This document shows positions 1 through 10,444 of a stretch of DNA of 64,000 nt, piece by piece. The stretch lies in assembly GCA_036936605.1 (NCBI GenBank), contig JAUPFV010000003.1, forward strand, positions 81,390,273 through 81,454,272, given 5' to 3'. Made by a program: the position numbers and the translations under genes. The DNA is from Limnanthes douglasii subsp. nivea. Taxonomy: Eukaryota > Streptophyta > Magnoliopsida > Brassicales > Limnanthaceae. The first letter of the stretch is position 1. The number at the start of each line of letters is the position of its first letter. The notes below the pieces were generated by a model that ran no database searches, was not told the DNA's origin, and saw nothing but the letters and a program-made list of their open reading frames with translations.

Positions 1-977
1 TGAGGACCTTGATATGAATCTGTTTAATGTTGCCAGACTTCCAGTCAAAATTTAGGACAAGCCCTGTTTCGATCATTAAAGTCTACACACATCCGCCACT
101 TGCCATTTTTATTCTTTACTAAGACTGGGTTGGCAGTCCACAAAGGGTATTGTGACTCGGAGATGTGGCCCACTTTTGTCAAACGGTCCACTTTTGCCAT
201 TATCGCTTCAGTTTTTTCTTGAGAGAAGGATATTCTCTTCTGAATGGTCGGACGGACATTGTTCTGTATTGCTAACCTGTGACAGATAACATCTGCTGGG
301 ACCCATGTGACATCTTCTGTGCACCAATCAAACAAATGTAATTTGGTAGAAAGAAATTTGAGTAAACTTTCTTTTATTTCCTGTGATAACCTTGTACCAA
401 TCTTGAGCCTTTTACCGGGAAAAAAAACATGATCCTCAAAAACTTTATCAGGGACTATGGACCCAGGGGACTCCCTCAGATCGTCAACAGGATCGGAATC
501 CGCTGGATTCCCCCCTGATTGCTATTCTTTTGTCGATTCGACCCCCTTCACCTGCTTGGGGGCCAACGCTGCTTTGTAACATTCCATGGACATCTTTTGA
601 CTATTTCTTACCGTTCCCACATTGCTACCTACCACATAATTAAAACATCGATGAACAGTGGGCGGTACAGCATGCATCTTAGACAACCAAGACCTTCCGA
701 AGATGGTGTTGTATGAGGTGGGAGCATCTACCACTACAAATGGTACCGTGATTATCTTCTTGAATAGCCCTCGGCCCAACTCTAACATTCTTTCAAACTC
801 TCCAACTACATCGGCACTTGCTCCGGTGAAACCCACTATCGTCCAGTCAAATTGTAGGATTATTGGTAGGTTATGTATCTGGCTGTAGGTTGACATAAAC
901 ATTATGTTAGCGGAGCTCCCTGTATCAATAAAAACAATTTTTATCTCGTTTCCCTCTATCTCTACTACGATCACCAC
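1..977 (-). pseudogene. pol remnant of G-D: protease and start of RT
   Basis: Reading leftwards from 977, the frame shows an aspartic protease with DTGSSAN near 926-906, then a linker, then the gypsy RT entry (VPADVICH, QYPLWTANPVLV, GKWRMCVDF, ending ACPK near 48). From 977 to 45 one frame is open except for a single TAG at 522-524. Beyond ACPK the RT is cut: bases 1-43 already encode the region after the RT palm (TGSLATLNRFISRSS), so about 500 bp holding the YIDD catalytic site are gone compared with G-A. The product would be a protease with a dead RT stump. Family assignment is secure. Confidence 0.85.
522..524 (-). other. In-frame UAG between protease and RT (G-D)
   Basis: The frame from protease into RT is interrupted only here. 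The bases after the TAG are CAA TCA, which fit the leaky-stop consensus UAG-CAR-YYA known from tobamovirus replicase readthrough. G-A (19736) and G-B (53903) have a TAG at the same place followed by CAA TTT. Whether it is read through is inference. Confidence 0.5.
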
Positions 978-1009
978 TGCATTCTCGTGTGGACCCGCTA
1001 TGTCTCTTA

Positions 1010-2397
1010 TATCATCGTCTTCGAAGCAGAGAATCGGGGATGGGGCTCCTGTATAGGTGTGATGAGGCTCCTACTTCCAACTGTGTCGCCAGACTAACAA
1101 TGTGCCTCTTCTGAGAATAGTTTGATATTCCTGCCAATGTGTCCCCACCAAAGATGGTTAGTGATTCAAAAAAGCGCACATAGTTCACTAGCCTTTCCTC
1201 TAACAATCGATTCTTTAACCATGTTCACACTTTTTCGGCCCGGTTTCAGATCTAGGTACACTGCAGCTATATTAAACGCATCAACAAATTCTTCATCCAC
1301 CGTTTCGGATATCATCATGGTGCTCTCTTGTTTAGGAGAAAATCCTTGATTTGATGCGACCGTGGAATTGTTTTTCACAAAATGAATTAACTTTCCATTC
1401 TCTATCAAATATTGTACCTCTTTCTTTAATGTCATACAATCTTTCGTATTGGGCCCGATATCTCCATGAAATTGACAATATTCATTCTTCTGATGCTCCC
1501 TTGGAGTCTGCAACGGGAAAGGCTTGCGAAAATTTAACATTTGCACATGCTTTCTCAAAAATGGTTGAAACGCACTCAGTGAACTCGGCATAATGAGCAA
1601 GTCGGACCCACCTATTCAACTCGGAGAGAGTGGGGATGATCGCCAATCATATTCGCCTTTATAAGCACTTCACCCTGGACCATCATTTGTTGTAATATAC
1701 AGACTTTCCTCAGTCGAAGAAGTAAAATGATTACTAACTCGGTAATCTTGATTATAACTGTCAGATTGAGGCTGTCTCCGAGGAGTGATATGGTCGACTC
1801 GAACATTCCCTGTTTTATCCTGATCCTCAGAATAAATCTTTCTTTTCCATGATCACCTTTCTTAATTGACTCCTTCTTTCTCCGACTAGTCCAATGAGTG
1901 TGTTTGTGCGTCTTCGAATCTCTTTGCCTCCAATCTACTTTGTATCTGGCATCGGTATCCGAAGATGAAAATTCAACAGAGCTCAATGAAGTATATTCAC
2001 TAGATTCCTACAACTTGTATCTTTGTTCCGATCTAGCTCTCCTTTTGGAATGTTGATGTCTTCTCCTTTGTTGTATTTGTTCAAGTTGAATGGAATCTTG
2101 GATATAGTCAGCCACGACCCTCTCTTGTCGGACTTCAGATCTGAGCTTCCTGGAGCTTACTATCGGTTCCTTTTCCGCATTTAGCCTTTCGATGTCTTCC
2201 AACAATTCTTTACGTCTGGCGACCATGACTGACTCTTTAAGAAGCTCTTCGGTATATCGGTTTGGGTCGTTTTCTTCTTTTGAAACTTGTTCTTCCATCA
2301 GATGATCACCAGACTCAACACAAATCAGATATCTGGTCGGATTGGCCTCAATCTCTTGAAGAAATTCTGTTCCATATTTTTTAAAATATCGTTTCAA
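1010..2397 (-). pseudogene. gag remnant of G-D
   Basis: Three frames must be joined. 2397-2008 gives a charged, coiled-coil-like N-terminal part rich in Glu, Lys and Arg. 1986-1612 is a basic, low-similarity middle part. 1600-1166 carries the gypsy zinc-finger-like motif C-x2-H-x4-N-x4-C (EYCQFHGDIGPNTKDC), the second His of the G-A version being replaced by Asn, followed by the LKKEVQYLIE helix also seen in G-A. 1206-1012, in another frame, gives the spacer FFESLTIFGGDT shared with G-A before the protease. The capsid core seen in G-A (WYNSLP region) is not recognisable, so an internal loss is likely. Not functional. Confidence 0.75.
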
Positions 2398-2400
2398 GGC

Positions 2401-2750
2401 TTTAGAACGTTAATTATGGGTACCACTCAGTTCCATTAGAAAGCACCACTATTGATCAGAAAATCCTTAGGGTAGTTCAGAAGAGGAAATGTTCGTGGGA
2501 GTGAATCGGACTAGGAAATGTTCATATGAAGTGACAGTAAATAACTAAATCGGTGTTTTATAGAGTGAGAAAAAGACAAAAGGAATAAATGTAGCAATAA
2601 TTGACTAATCACTGGCCATTTTCCCAAAAAAGGAATGTCCTTTATATAGTACATTAGGTAGGTAGTAAAATTACATAATTACCACCATTAAAGTGGATTT
2701 CTCATACCTAGTGATCACCTATATTTTTCTCCCCTCATCAGTTATAATCT
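2401..2750. other. Noncoding stretch, unassigned
   Basis: No open frame, LTR ends or similarity to other parts of the window was found. It lies between the broken 5' end of G-D and repeat R. Confidence 0.5.
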
Positions 2751-4369
2751 TACTAGTGTTTTCGATAATATTTTATAAAGTCGCATCTTTGTTTTTTTAA
2801 TTTTGTTTTTGGATTTTTTAGATGTGTTTATAAAAAGTCGGATATCCTAAATTGACTATTTGAATTTTTATTTATTATATGAAGGTTATCCAATATTATT
2901 AATTCACGAAAAGAACAAGGCTAGTTATTATTACACTACATATATAATATATATTATTTAAAATATAGTTACAAACAACCCGCGATAAATTAAAAATATC
3001 AATAGCCACCGCAATTAACAAGTATACCAAAAACGGTTTCCAAATTAAAATCTACCAACAATACCTTTTGGATACAGAAAAAGAAAACTAAAACAACTTG
3101 TGTATGTTGGCGGATTTTTCTCTGATACGAAAGTTCAGGAATCTCAAAGATTAAAGATTTATGCAACAACTTTCAGGGAAACTCGAGCATTTCAACATTA
3201 AGAAACTATTAGATCAAGTTTTCACGAAAAAATTACTCTATTTCGTCTTAAATTATTAATTTTTGTGTTCGTAGTTATTAATAACCTTAAAAACTTCATA
3301 TCTTTCAAACAAGAACTTAAAAAAATCTAAATATATTTTTAAACGAAAAATACGAAATGGATGAGTGATATTTTTAGAGAATTTTTGTTTTTTCTCTTAT
3401 TTTCGCTACCAACTAATAGTTAATTACATAAATGGAATACAATTTTTTTTTCAATACTTATTTCACAATGCAATTCTTATTAGGAAACTATTTTACCGTA
3501 TATATGCATCATATTTTGCATGCAGCTACACAACTTGAACACTTTTTGTTTTAAATGAACTTTTGTTTACATATTTACACAACTCATTTGCATATATTTT
3601 TGTAACTAAGAAGTTGCCTTTTGGCAACCAATTAAAGTTAATTACCCGAGCCTAAAATATTTGATTTTTTCTAACCAAATTCCACGTCATTTTGCAAGTG
3701 GAACACAATTTGTTTTTAGAATAACTTTACGACCCGATTACCTCCTAATTTCGCAACCAAATGGAATCATAACAAAATTTCAAATAATAATATCTTGCAA
3801 GGATCTAGTTTTGTACATTCACAAAAAAAAAACCAACGATATTTTTGGTTTTTTTTGGATCGATTGTTTGAAAGGTATGGCATTAAAAAAATAAAAAATA
3901 CACGCAAAAGTGGGTATGAATACTTTTTCGGTACTTAAGTTTTATCGGTACTTAAGTTTTAAAACCATACGGGTATGAATACTTTTTCAAGCTTAGGTGG
4001 TTATTGGTAAATAGTTTGATTCCAATTGATTATTCGTATGGTTACCTTTATTTAAACTTAAACACTAAACAAAACCACTCTCCCTAAGCTTTCGAAATCA
4101 GACCAACTCTCTCTAACTCAACAACTAGCAACATCTTCTGGCTTGTCATGTCCTAAAAAGTATTATAATGTTTCCTTGTATAGGTCGTGCTTCAACATCA
4201 TCAACGCTAGAAAGGATCTGCCCAACCGTAACTCCAGGAGATGCAAGCAGACCTTGTTCTATCACTTTGTCTTTGTATGGAGACGGGTCTTCCACCTTTA
4301 GGTGAAGGAGGTTGTCTGCATGCTGAGGCGTTGCCATCTTTACTGTTGTGCGAGGTTATGTGAACCATG
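2751..4369. repeat. Repeat R, copy 1 (left part)
   Basis: An AT-rich sequence that recurs at 28790-30566, 43735-44047 and 61448-61852 in the same orientation, with many indels. It contains long T/A runs, a doubled unit around 3930-3965 (cggtacttaagttttat twice) and, at its right end, a conserved reading frame on the minus strand. It is interrupted at 4369 by copia C1 and resumes at 7454. It may be a nonautonomous transposon or an old segmental repeat; I saw no LTR or TIR that would decide. Confidence 0.7.
4146..4337 (-). pseudogene. Conserved unidentified frame inside repeat R (copy 1)
   Basis: A 63-codon minus-strand frame starts MATPQHADNLLHL and contains PYKDKVIEQGLLASPG and QILSSVDDVEARPIQG. 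The same frame with mostly conservative changes is readable at 30430-30260 (one internal TAG) and 61785-61610 (no ATG). Conservation of the frame in three copies suggests descent from a real exon, perhaps a host gene fragment carried by R. I do not recognise the protein. A splice-acceptor-like context just upstream in copy 4 would fit an exon. Confidence 0.35.
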
Positions 4370-4613
4370 TGTTGTAAAAATAAAACTCACACAACTCAAT
4401 TTAGGAGAAAATGTATTTATATATAATATATTTTTTCGCAATGACTTGATAAAAAATGTGATTATACAAGGCTTTATATAGGACTCGAAGGGAAAGATCT
4501 AGATCTTTATTCAAGAGACTCACTAAAAGTTTATACGCATATATGTATCAAAAATACTCTAGAATTGCTTTCTTTATTTTTGGTCAAAATTATTTATTAA
4601 TTTATTTTTAACA
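4370..4613 (-). repeat. C1 3' LTR
   Basis: 244 bp, TGTTGTAAAAAT...TTTTTAACA on the plus strand. It aligns along its length with 7228-7453, with several indels. On the element's strand it is preceded by the purine-rich AATGGAGAG (4613-4621 reversed), the likely polypurine tract. Confidence 0.85.
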
Positions 4614-4679
4614 CTCTCCATTAATTTTGACCACTCTAAGTATACTTCGAAATTTGATGAAGACTTCACTTTTTAGTGG

Positions 4680-5972
4680 TTACGTAAATATGTCACTTAT
4701 TTGATCTTGAGACTTCACATAGTTGACCTCCACTTCATTTCTTTCGATGCACTCTCGAATAAAATGATATTTTGTATCAATATGCCTGTTTCGTTCATAG
4801 GAAAGCGGATTCTTCGCCAGAGCTATAGACGACTTGTTATCAGCTAATATTTTTGTGGATTCATTTTGTGGCATATTAATCTCATCCAAAACTCTTCTTA
4901 ACAATATAGATTGATAAACAGAATAACATATCGCCATATATTATCCTTCACAAGTAGATAAAGTAACAATGGGTTGCTTCTATGAGGTCCATGAGAAAGA
5001 TGTATCACCCATAAAGAATACATATCCGGTAGTACTCTTTCGATCATTAATGTCACCATCCCAATCACTATCACAATAGCCAACCAGTTTAAAAACATCA
5101 ATCGTGCCTTTAAGATAACGAATAATCCTCTTGGCCACCTTCAAGTGTGTTATTGTTGGAGCCTCCATATAGTGACTAACAAGTCGAACACTATATAGTA
5201 TGTCTGGCCTCGTGCATGTCAAGCATCTCAAACTTCCCACAAGACTTTTGAAGTAAGTGGAATCCATCTTTTCACATTCTTCAAATTTTGACAACTTTGT
5301 CCAACATTCAATAGGGGTGCTAACAACTTGACACTTTTCTATCTCAATTTTCTTCATATTTTCTTTTGTATAGCTTCACTACGAGATTATTATTCCATCT
5401 TTCAATTGCTTCACTTCTATGCAAAGATAAAATGACATAAGCCCAATATGAGTCATCTCAAATTCTCTTTCTATGTCTTCTTTAAATTTCTTGAACATAT
5501 TTCAACTATATCTCGTAAATATTAAATCATCTACATACAAGTATACAAGAAAAAATTCTCCAGTTTTCATAGTCTTGGCATATAGAGCATGTTTATGAGG
5601 ACACTTGTGAAATCCTTTAGCTTGAAAGTATCTGTTGAGTCTACTATTCGAAGCCCTTGGCGCTTGTTTCAATCCATATAGGGCCTTCTTCAATTTCAAC
5701 ATTTTTCTTTCTTGTCTTTTCATGACATATCCCAATTGTTGCTGTATATACACGGTTCCCTCGAGAACATCATTTAACAAAGCAGATTTTACATCCATTT
5801 GATGGAATTTCCATCCCTTTCGTACCACCAAAGAGATTTTTAGCCTAATAGTCTCCATCCTTACAACCGGTGCAAAAACTTCGTCATAGTCCACTCTTTG
5901 CCTTTGATTATAGCCTTTGGCCACCAATCTTGCCTTGTATTTTTCCACAATGCCTTGGGAATTTCTTTTCAC
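4680..5972 (-). pseudogene. C1 RT and RNase H (copia)
   Basis: From 5972 leftwards: RT entry with YKARLVAKGYNQ and VDYDEVFAPV, then the palm with HQMDVKSALLND and KALYGLKQAPR, and the catalytic YVDD near 5550-5539. RNase H follows: RPDILYSVRLVSHYME, LKGTIDVFKLVGYCDSDW, DRKSTTGYVF, and from 4937 ADNKSSIALAKNPLSYERNRHIDTKYHFIRE. Breaks lie near 5501-5358 and 5000-4937, so at least two frameshifts are needed. The domain order and motifs are diagnostic of Ty1/copia. Confidence 0.85.
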
Positions 5973-5981
5973 TTTATATAC

Positions 5982-6960
5982 CTACTTCACACAAATAAAC
6001 TTTTGTCCTTTTGGAGGTGTTGCTAACTCCCATGTGTCATTATTCTTGATAGATTCAATCTCCTCATCCATTTTTTTCCATTTATCTTGAACGTATTCTT
6101 TAAAGTTTGTTTGTTCAGTTTCCGCTAAAATACAAAGAAAAGTTAAGTCAGAAATTGCGGCAAGCTCTTCTATTTCATCATATATTTCTTCAATCCTTTT
6201 ATAACGCCTTGGTGGTTTCTCATCACTCTCACTTGATGAGGATGAGGAAGTCACTTGTCCATAAGTTGTTGCTTGTGGTCATATGGGAGGAGTTATATAT
6301 TTTTCATGACTTTCTTCATTTTTTTCATCAATGAATGGGAAGAGTTTATAATGTTCTTGTACATTGTTCCAATCCCTTGAGATTTCTTCATCAAAGATAA
6401 CATCTCGACTAATAACATTGTTTCCATTGATGGGGTTGTAAAGTTTATACCCTTTTTATCTTGCAGCATAACCAACAAACACAAACTTCTCACTTTTATA
6501 ATCCAACTTTGTCCTTAGCCCTTCATCAACATGTGCATAAGCTATGCTTCCAAAAACTCGTAAGTGAGTAATAGTTGGTCTCACTCCTTTCCATGCTTGT
6601 TGTGGAGTCTTGTCTTTGATACTTCTAGTGGGACGGCGCAATCTACTTCTTCGGCCCAAAATTCCTTAGACCTACTTTTGCTCTTCAACATACTTCGTGC
6701 CATATTAAGAATGCTTCTATTTTTCCTCTTTGCAACCCCATTTTGTTGAGATGATCTTGGAACCATTGATGTTCGCCTTATTCCATATTCTTCACAGAAG
6801 TTTAAGAACTCATTTGAATTGAACTCGCCTTCTCGATCCGAACGGATGAATTTTATACGATACTTACATTCGTTCTCAACTTGGGCCTTGAATTTTTTCA
6901 AGCATTAAAAAACTTGTGACTTGTCCTTGAGAAAATATACACGTGTTTTACGGATAAAAT
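5982..6960 (-). pseudogene. C1 integrase core and linker to RT
   Basis: Minus-strand frames give the copia integrase catalytic core: IDDF of the first Asp near 6945, IRSDREGEF for the second Asp, then SQQNGVAKRKNRSILNMARS. The catalytic Glu expected in QQNGVAERKN is Lys here, so the DDE triad is broken. The C-terminal part follows (TPQQAWKGVRPTITHLRVFG, 6659-6456). The acidic linker and NNDTWEL motif that leads into RT is at 6254-5982. Frameshifts separate the blocks. Confidence 0.8.
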
Positions 6961-7227
6961 CATCGATTAATAATAAGAAATAATGATCAGCTTTTTACCC
7001 TTCTTTCTTTGAGACTGAAATTGTTCCTTTTGAACTTGATTCAAATTTTCTTCATTTTCAGGCACCTCCAATCCTTTATCCACAATATTCCACATGTCAT
7101 TTACTCAAAGAATCGCCTTCATACGGATGCACCAATTTCCATAGTTGTCTTTGGTGAATTTTGGGATTTTCCATTAAGACATTCCATTCACCATGATCTT
7201 GCAGAAACTTTGGCTATAGTACCACTT
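6961..7227 (-). pseudogene. C1 gag N-terminus fused to integrase, with PBS
   Basis: Next to the 5' LTR the minus strand has a decayed primer-binding site (TGGTACTATAGCCA, expected TGGTATCAGAGCCA). Then comes a gag start with PKFTKDNYGNWCIRMKAIL and VNDMWNIVDKGLEVPENEE. This runs at about 6990 straight into the integrase motif YFLLLIDDF. Zinc knuckle, protease and the integrase His-Cys domain are absent, so an internal deletion of well over 1 kb joins gag to integrase. Confidence 0.75.
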
Positions 7228-7453
7228 TATTGTAAAAATAAAACTCACACAACTCAATTTAGTAGAATAGGTATTTATAGATAATATATTGCTTTGAAAA
7301 TGACTTGATTACAAATGTGATCGTACAAGTCTTTATATATAACTCAAAGGGAAGGAACTAGATCTTTATTTTAAATTATACATGTATCAAGAATACTTTA
7401 GAATCACTTACTTTATTTTTTATTCGAAATTATTTATTAATTTATTTTTAACA
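7228..7453 (-). repeat. C1 5' LTR
   Basis: 226 bp, partner of 4370-4613. Its outer end is followed by the target duplication ccata. The start is TATTG where the other LTR has TGTTG. Repeated once more within the duplicated segment at 8234-8459. Confidence 0.8.
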
Positions 7454-7752
7454 CCATATCGACTACTATCTTCACAACAAATTTACCCGTGGTGCTTTCC
7501 GGTTCTACATTTCAAAATCAACAATGTATTTTCTTAAATTGTGAATCAATATCCATCATATTTCTTATGATAAATCTATGGATTCTGACTGATTTGTAAT
7601 TAAAGACACTTGACCTTAATCAAGAAGAGGGCTTTTATACAAAAACTATAATGACTTCACATGGTCATGATCTCTATGTCATCGACAAGGATGAGGACGA
7701 TCTTTCAAATTGTTGTGCAATTTGTTCATGTTAGGTTGCAGGACAAGTCCTT
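7454..7752. repeat. Repeat R copy 1, right part, with module B
   Basis: 7459-7580 continues repeat R exactly where C1 split it. 7580-7752 is module B (gattctgac ... ggacaagtcctt), also present at 14325-14555 and 62335-62556. The B reading frame (TIMTSHGHHLYLIDKDKDG in the 14.3-kb copy) is open for only about 60 codons and matches nothing I know. B is cut at 7752 by the T1 array. Confidence 0.65.
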
Positions 7753-8793
7753 TGTAGGGAATATTGGGTCCGTATATTCCGCCTTATTCCATATTCTTCA
7801 CAGAAGTTTAAGAACTCATTTGAATTGAACTCGCTTTCTCGATCCGAACGGATGAATTTTATACGATACTTACACTCGTTCTCAACATGGGCCTTGAATT
7901 TTTTCAAGCATTAAAAAACTTGTGACTTGTCCTTGAGAAAATATACACATGTTTTGCGGATAAAATCATCGATTAATAATAAGAAATAATGATCAGCTTT
8001 TGACCCTTCTTTCTTTGAGACTGAAATTGTTCCTTTTGAACTTGATTCAAATTTGCTTCATTTTCAGGCACCTCCAATCCTTTATCCACAATATTCCACA
8101 TGTCATTTACTCTAAGAATCGCCTTCATACGGATGCACCAATTTTCATAGTTGTCTTTGGTGAATTTTGGGATTTTCCATTAAGACATTCCATTCACCAT
8201 GATCTTGCAGAACCTTTGGCTATAGTACCACTTTATTGTAAAAATAAAACTCACACAACTCAATTTAGTAGAATAGGTATTTATAGATAATATATTGCTT
8301 TGAAAATGACTTGATTACAAATGTGATCATACAAGTCTTTATATATAACTCAAAGGGAAGGAACTAGATCTTTATTTTAAATTATACATGTATCAAGAAT
8401 ACTTTAGAATCACTTCCTTTATTTTTTATTCGAAATTATTTATTAATTTATTTTTAACACCATATCGACTACTATATTCACAACAGATTTACCCGTGGTG
8501 CTTTCCGGTTCTACATTTCAAAATCAACAACGTATTTTCTTAAATTGTGAATCAATATCCATCATATTTCTTATGATAAATCTATGGATTCTGACTGATT
8601 TGTAATTAAAGAATACTCCGATCTACACAATAGTGTGATATTGTCCGCTTTGGGCCCACTGGCCCGCACGACTTTGCTTTTGGTCCACTTCCAAAAGGCC
8701 TCACACTAATGGAGATGTATTCTTAACTTATATACTGATCTTTCTTCCCATGTTTAACCGATGTGGGATGTGGGACTTTGGTCGCACCTAACA
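7753..8793 (-). repeat. T1 LTR, interrupted by 832-bp copied segment
   Basis: 7753-7780 and 8613-8793 are the two ends of one T1 LTR. About 16 bp of the LTR (tttgtatataagtaag) are replaced by 7781-8612. The USE box (8769-8759) and TATA (8734-8727) are intact, 24 nt apart. Confidence 0.85.
7781..8612. repeat. 832-bp templated copy of 6775-7606
   Basis: Left joint shares CGCCTT between donor and LTR; right joint shares AAGA or AAAGA. The copy holds a second C1 5' LTR (8234-8459) and gag/integrase remnants but no element end of its own, so it is not a transposition product. Confidence 0.85.
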
Positions 8794-9148
8794 ATCCTCC
8801 TCTCGAACAAAGTACCACTCTAGCCTCATCTCAATTGACTTCCATCCGCCTACTCTAGTCAGGTGAAGAGAAACCTGAACTCTAGAGCTTTAGGGCGGAT
8901 CTATCTGCTCTATGCCGCTCCTTGATCAAGCCACCTGCTCGATGAGCCATCTGGCACTCCCTCTTTAGATGAATCTGCGCCGCTCCATAATCAAGCCACC
9001 TGCTTGACGAGCCGTGGCGCTCCATCTATCCAGCAGATCATTCACCTTGAGTATGGCTCTCGGCTTCTGGTATGATGTTCGCAGAATTTCACCCACATCA
9101 CAACCCACCACATCGCGTTCCGTCTGGGCCTGGTGCTCTGATACCATT

Positions 9149-9517
9149 TGTAGGGAATATTGGGCCCGTATATTCCGCCTTTGTATATAAGAAAGAATAC
9201 TCCGATCTCCACAATAGTGTGATATTGTCCGAATTGGGCCCACTGGCCCACACGGCTTTGCTTTTGGTCCACTTCCAAAACGCCTCACGGTAATGGAGAT
9301 GTATTCTTAACTTATATACTGATCTTTCTTCCCATGTTTAACCGATCTCCACAATAGTGTGAGATTGTCCTTTTTGGGCCCACTGGCCCGCACGGCTTTG
9401 CTTTTGGTCCACTTCCAAAAGGCCTCACACTAATGGAGATGTATTCTTAACTTATATACTGATCTTTTTTCCAATGTTTAACCGATGTGGGATGTGGGAC
9501 TTTGGTCGCACCTAACA
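9149..9517 (-). repeat. T1 LTR with 140-bp internal duplication
   Basis: 369 bp instead of 229. The segment after CCGAT at 9202-9206 is repeated after CCGAT at 9342-9346, so an LTR-LTR exchange at this 5-bp match explains it. USE 9493-9483, TATA 9458-9451. Confidence 0.85.
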
Positions 9518-9806
9518 ATCCTCCTCTCGAACAAAGTACCACTCTAGCCTCCTCTCAATTGACTTCTATCCGCATACTCTAGTCAGGTGAAGAGAAACCT
9601 GAACTCTAGAGCTTTAGGGCGGATCTATCTGCTCTGTGCCGCTCCTTGATCAAGCCACCTGCTTGATGAGCCATCTGGCACTCCCTCTGCTTGATGAGTC
9701 ATGGACGCTCCGAACTAGGATGTATAGAGTAGATCATTCACCTTGAGCATTGACTAATGGTTCATCATGTTCGACCTATCGCTACCAGTCTGGCTCTGAT
9801 ACCATT

Positions 9807-10036
9807 TCTAAGGGAATATTGGGTCTACATATTCCGCTTTTGTATATAAGTAAGAATACTCCGATCTCCACAATAATGTGATATTGTCCGTTTTGGGCCC
9901 ACTGGCCCGCACGGCTTTGCTTTTTGTCCACTTCCAAAAGGCCTCGCACTAATGGAGATGTATTCTTAACTTATAAAGTGATCTTTCTTCCTATGTTTAA
10001 CCGATGTGGGATGTGGGACTTTGGTCGCACCTAACA
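9807..10036 (-). repeat. T1 LTR (5' end of array)
   Basis: 230 bp, outermost LTR of the array in its own orientation. USE 10012-10002 matches ATCCCACATCG exactly; the TATA is changed to TTTATAAG (9977-9970) but stays 24 nt away. Confidence 0.8.
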
Positions 10037-10444
10037 GATCTGAGTTTCTCTATCTAAAAAGGATTTTTGGTAAGTGTTTGACAAGTCGAAAGAGATAACG
10101 AAAGAAAAATGAAAGAATGATAATAATATATATATTGAGACAAGGGTGATGTTTTCTTTTAATTAAGCATCAGAAGAAGATAAGCTTTGATGATGGATTG
10201 GATGAGTTCTAATAAATAAATAAAACGCAAATTGAGTGGGAAGCCTTATCTCATTCTCATCCACTTTGTTAGTAGTACTAGGTACTATATCCTAAGTTTC
10301 TTTTATTTACTTCTAATTTTAATAAAAAGCTATAGATAAATTTAAAAGTTTACAAAAAAAATTATCTCTATATTTCTATCGGGATGGACTTTTCAATCAG
10401 CAAGAAGATTTCAAACTAAATGAAGAGGAGAAGGAAATGGGATT
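10037..10444. other. AT-rich noncoding stretch
   Basis: No coding frame, no repeat shared with the window, no LTR ends. Short AT-rich runs only. Confidence 0.5.

Larger units (their letters stand above)
1..2400 (-). mobile_element. Truncated Ty3/gypsy element G-D (Tat-type)
   Basis: Read on the minus strand, the region gives gag, protease and the start of reverse transcriptase (RT) in the order expected for Ty3/gypsy. The pieces match, at protein level, the better preserved G-A and G-B elements in this window but are clearly diverged from them. No 5' LTR or primer-binding site like that of G-A could be found to the right of gag, and the 3' half lies beyond the left edge. It is a decayed remnant. 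Assignment to the same broad Tat-type group rests on shared gag and protease motifs and on the conserved stop described separately. Confidence 0.85.
4370..7453 (-). mobile_element. Copia element C1, complete ends, internally deleted
   Basis: The element is bounded by LTRs 4370-4613 and 7228-7453 ending TGTT...AACA. The flanking bases ccatg (4365-4369) and ccata (7454-7458) form a 5-bp target-site duplication with one change. Repeat R resumes exactly after it (compare the uninterrupted R at 61810-61830: gaaccatgtcgactac). Coding order on the minus strand is gag stump, integrase, RT, RNase H, which is the Ty1/copia order. At 3084 bp it is short for a copia element because the protease and most of gag and the integrase N-terminus are missing. 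Confidence 0.9.
6775..7606. repeat. 832-bp segment, source copy
   Basis: This stretch (C1 integrase start, gag stump, PBS, 5' LTR and flanking R sequence) recurs at 7781-8612 at a constant offset of 1006 bp with no net indel and roughly 15-17 mismatches by eye. It is taken as the donor because its context is continuous on both sides. Confidence 0.85.
7753..10036 (-). mobile_element. TRIM T1 tandem array (three LTRs, two internal regions)
   Basis: On the minus strand the order is LTR (10036-9807), internal (9806-9518), LTR (9517-9149), internal (9148-8794), LTR (8793-7753). Each LTR reads TGTTAGGTGCGACC...TTCCCTACA. Each internal region begins with the PBS TGGTATCAGAGC (9804-9793 and 9146-9135) and ends in a purine tract GAGAGGAGGAT. 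Internal regions are about 290-355 bp with no protein, so this is a TRIM. The flanks tcctt and gatct do not form a target duplication, and module B does not resume on the right, so one end was rearranged. Confidence 0.85.

Noticed and set aside
9042..9293. Several overlapping frames at the T1 LTR in both strands
   Set aside because: They run through LTR, PBS and internal region and differ between T1 copies; TRIMs do not code.
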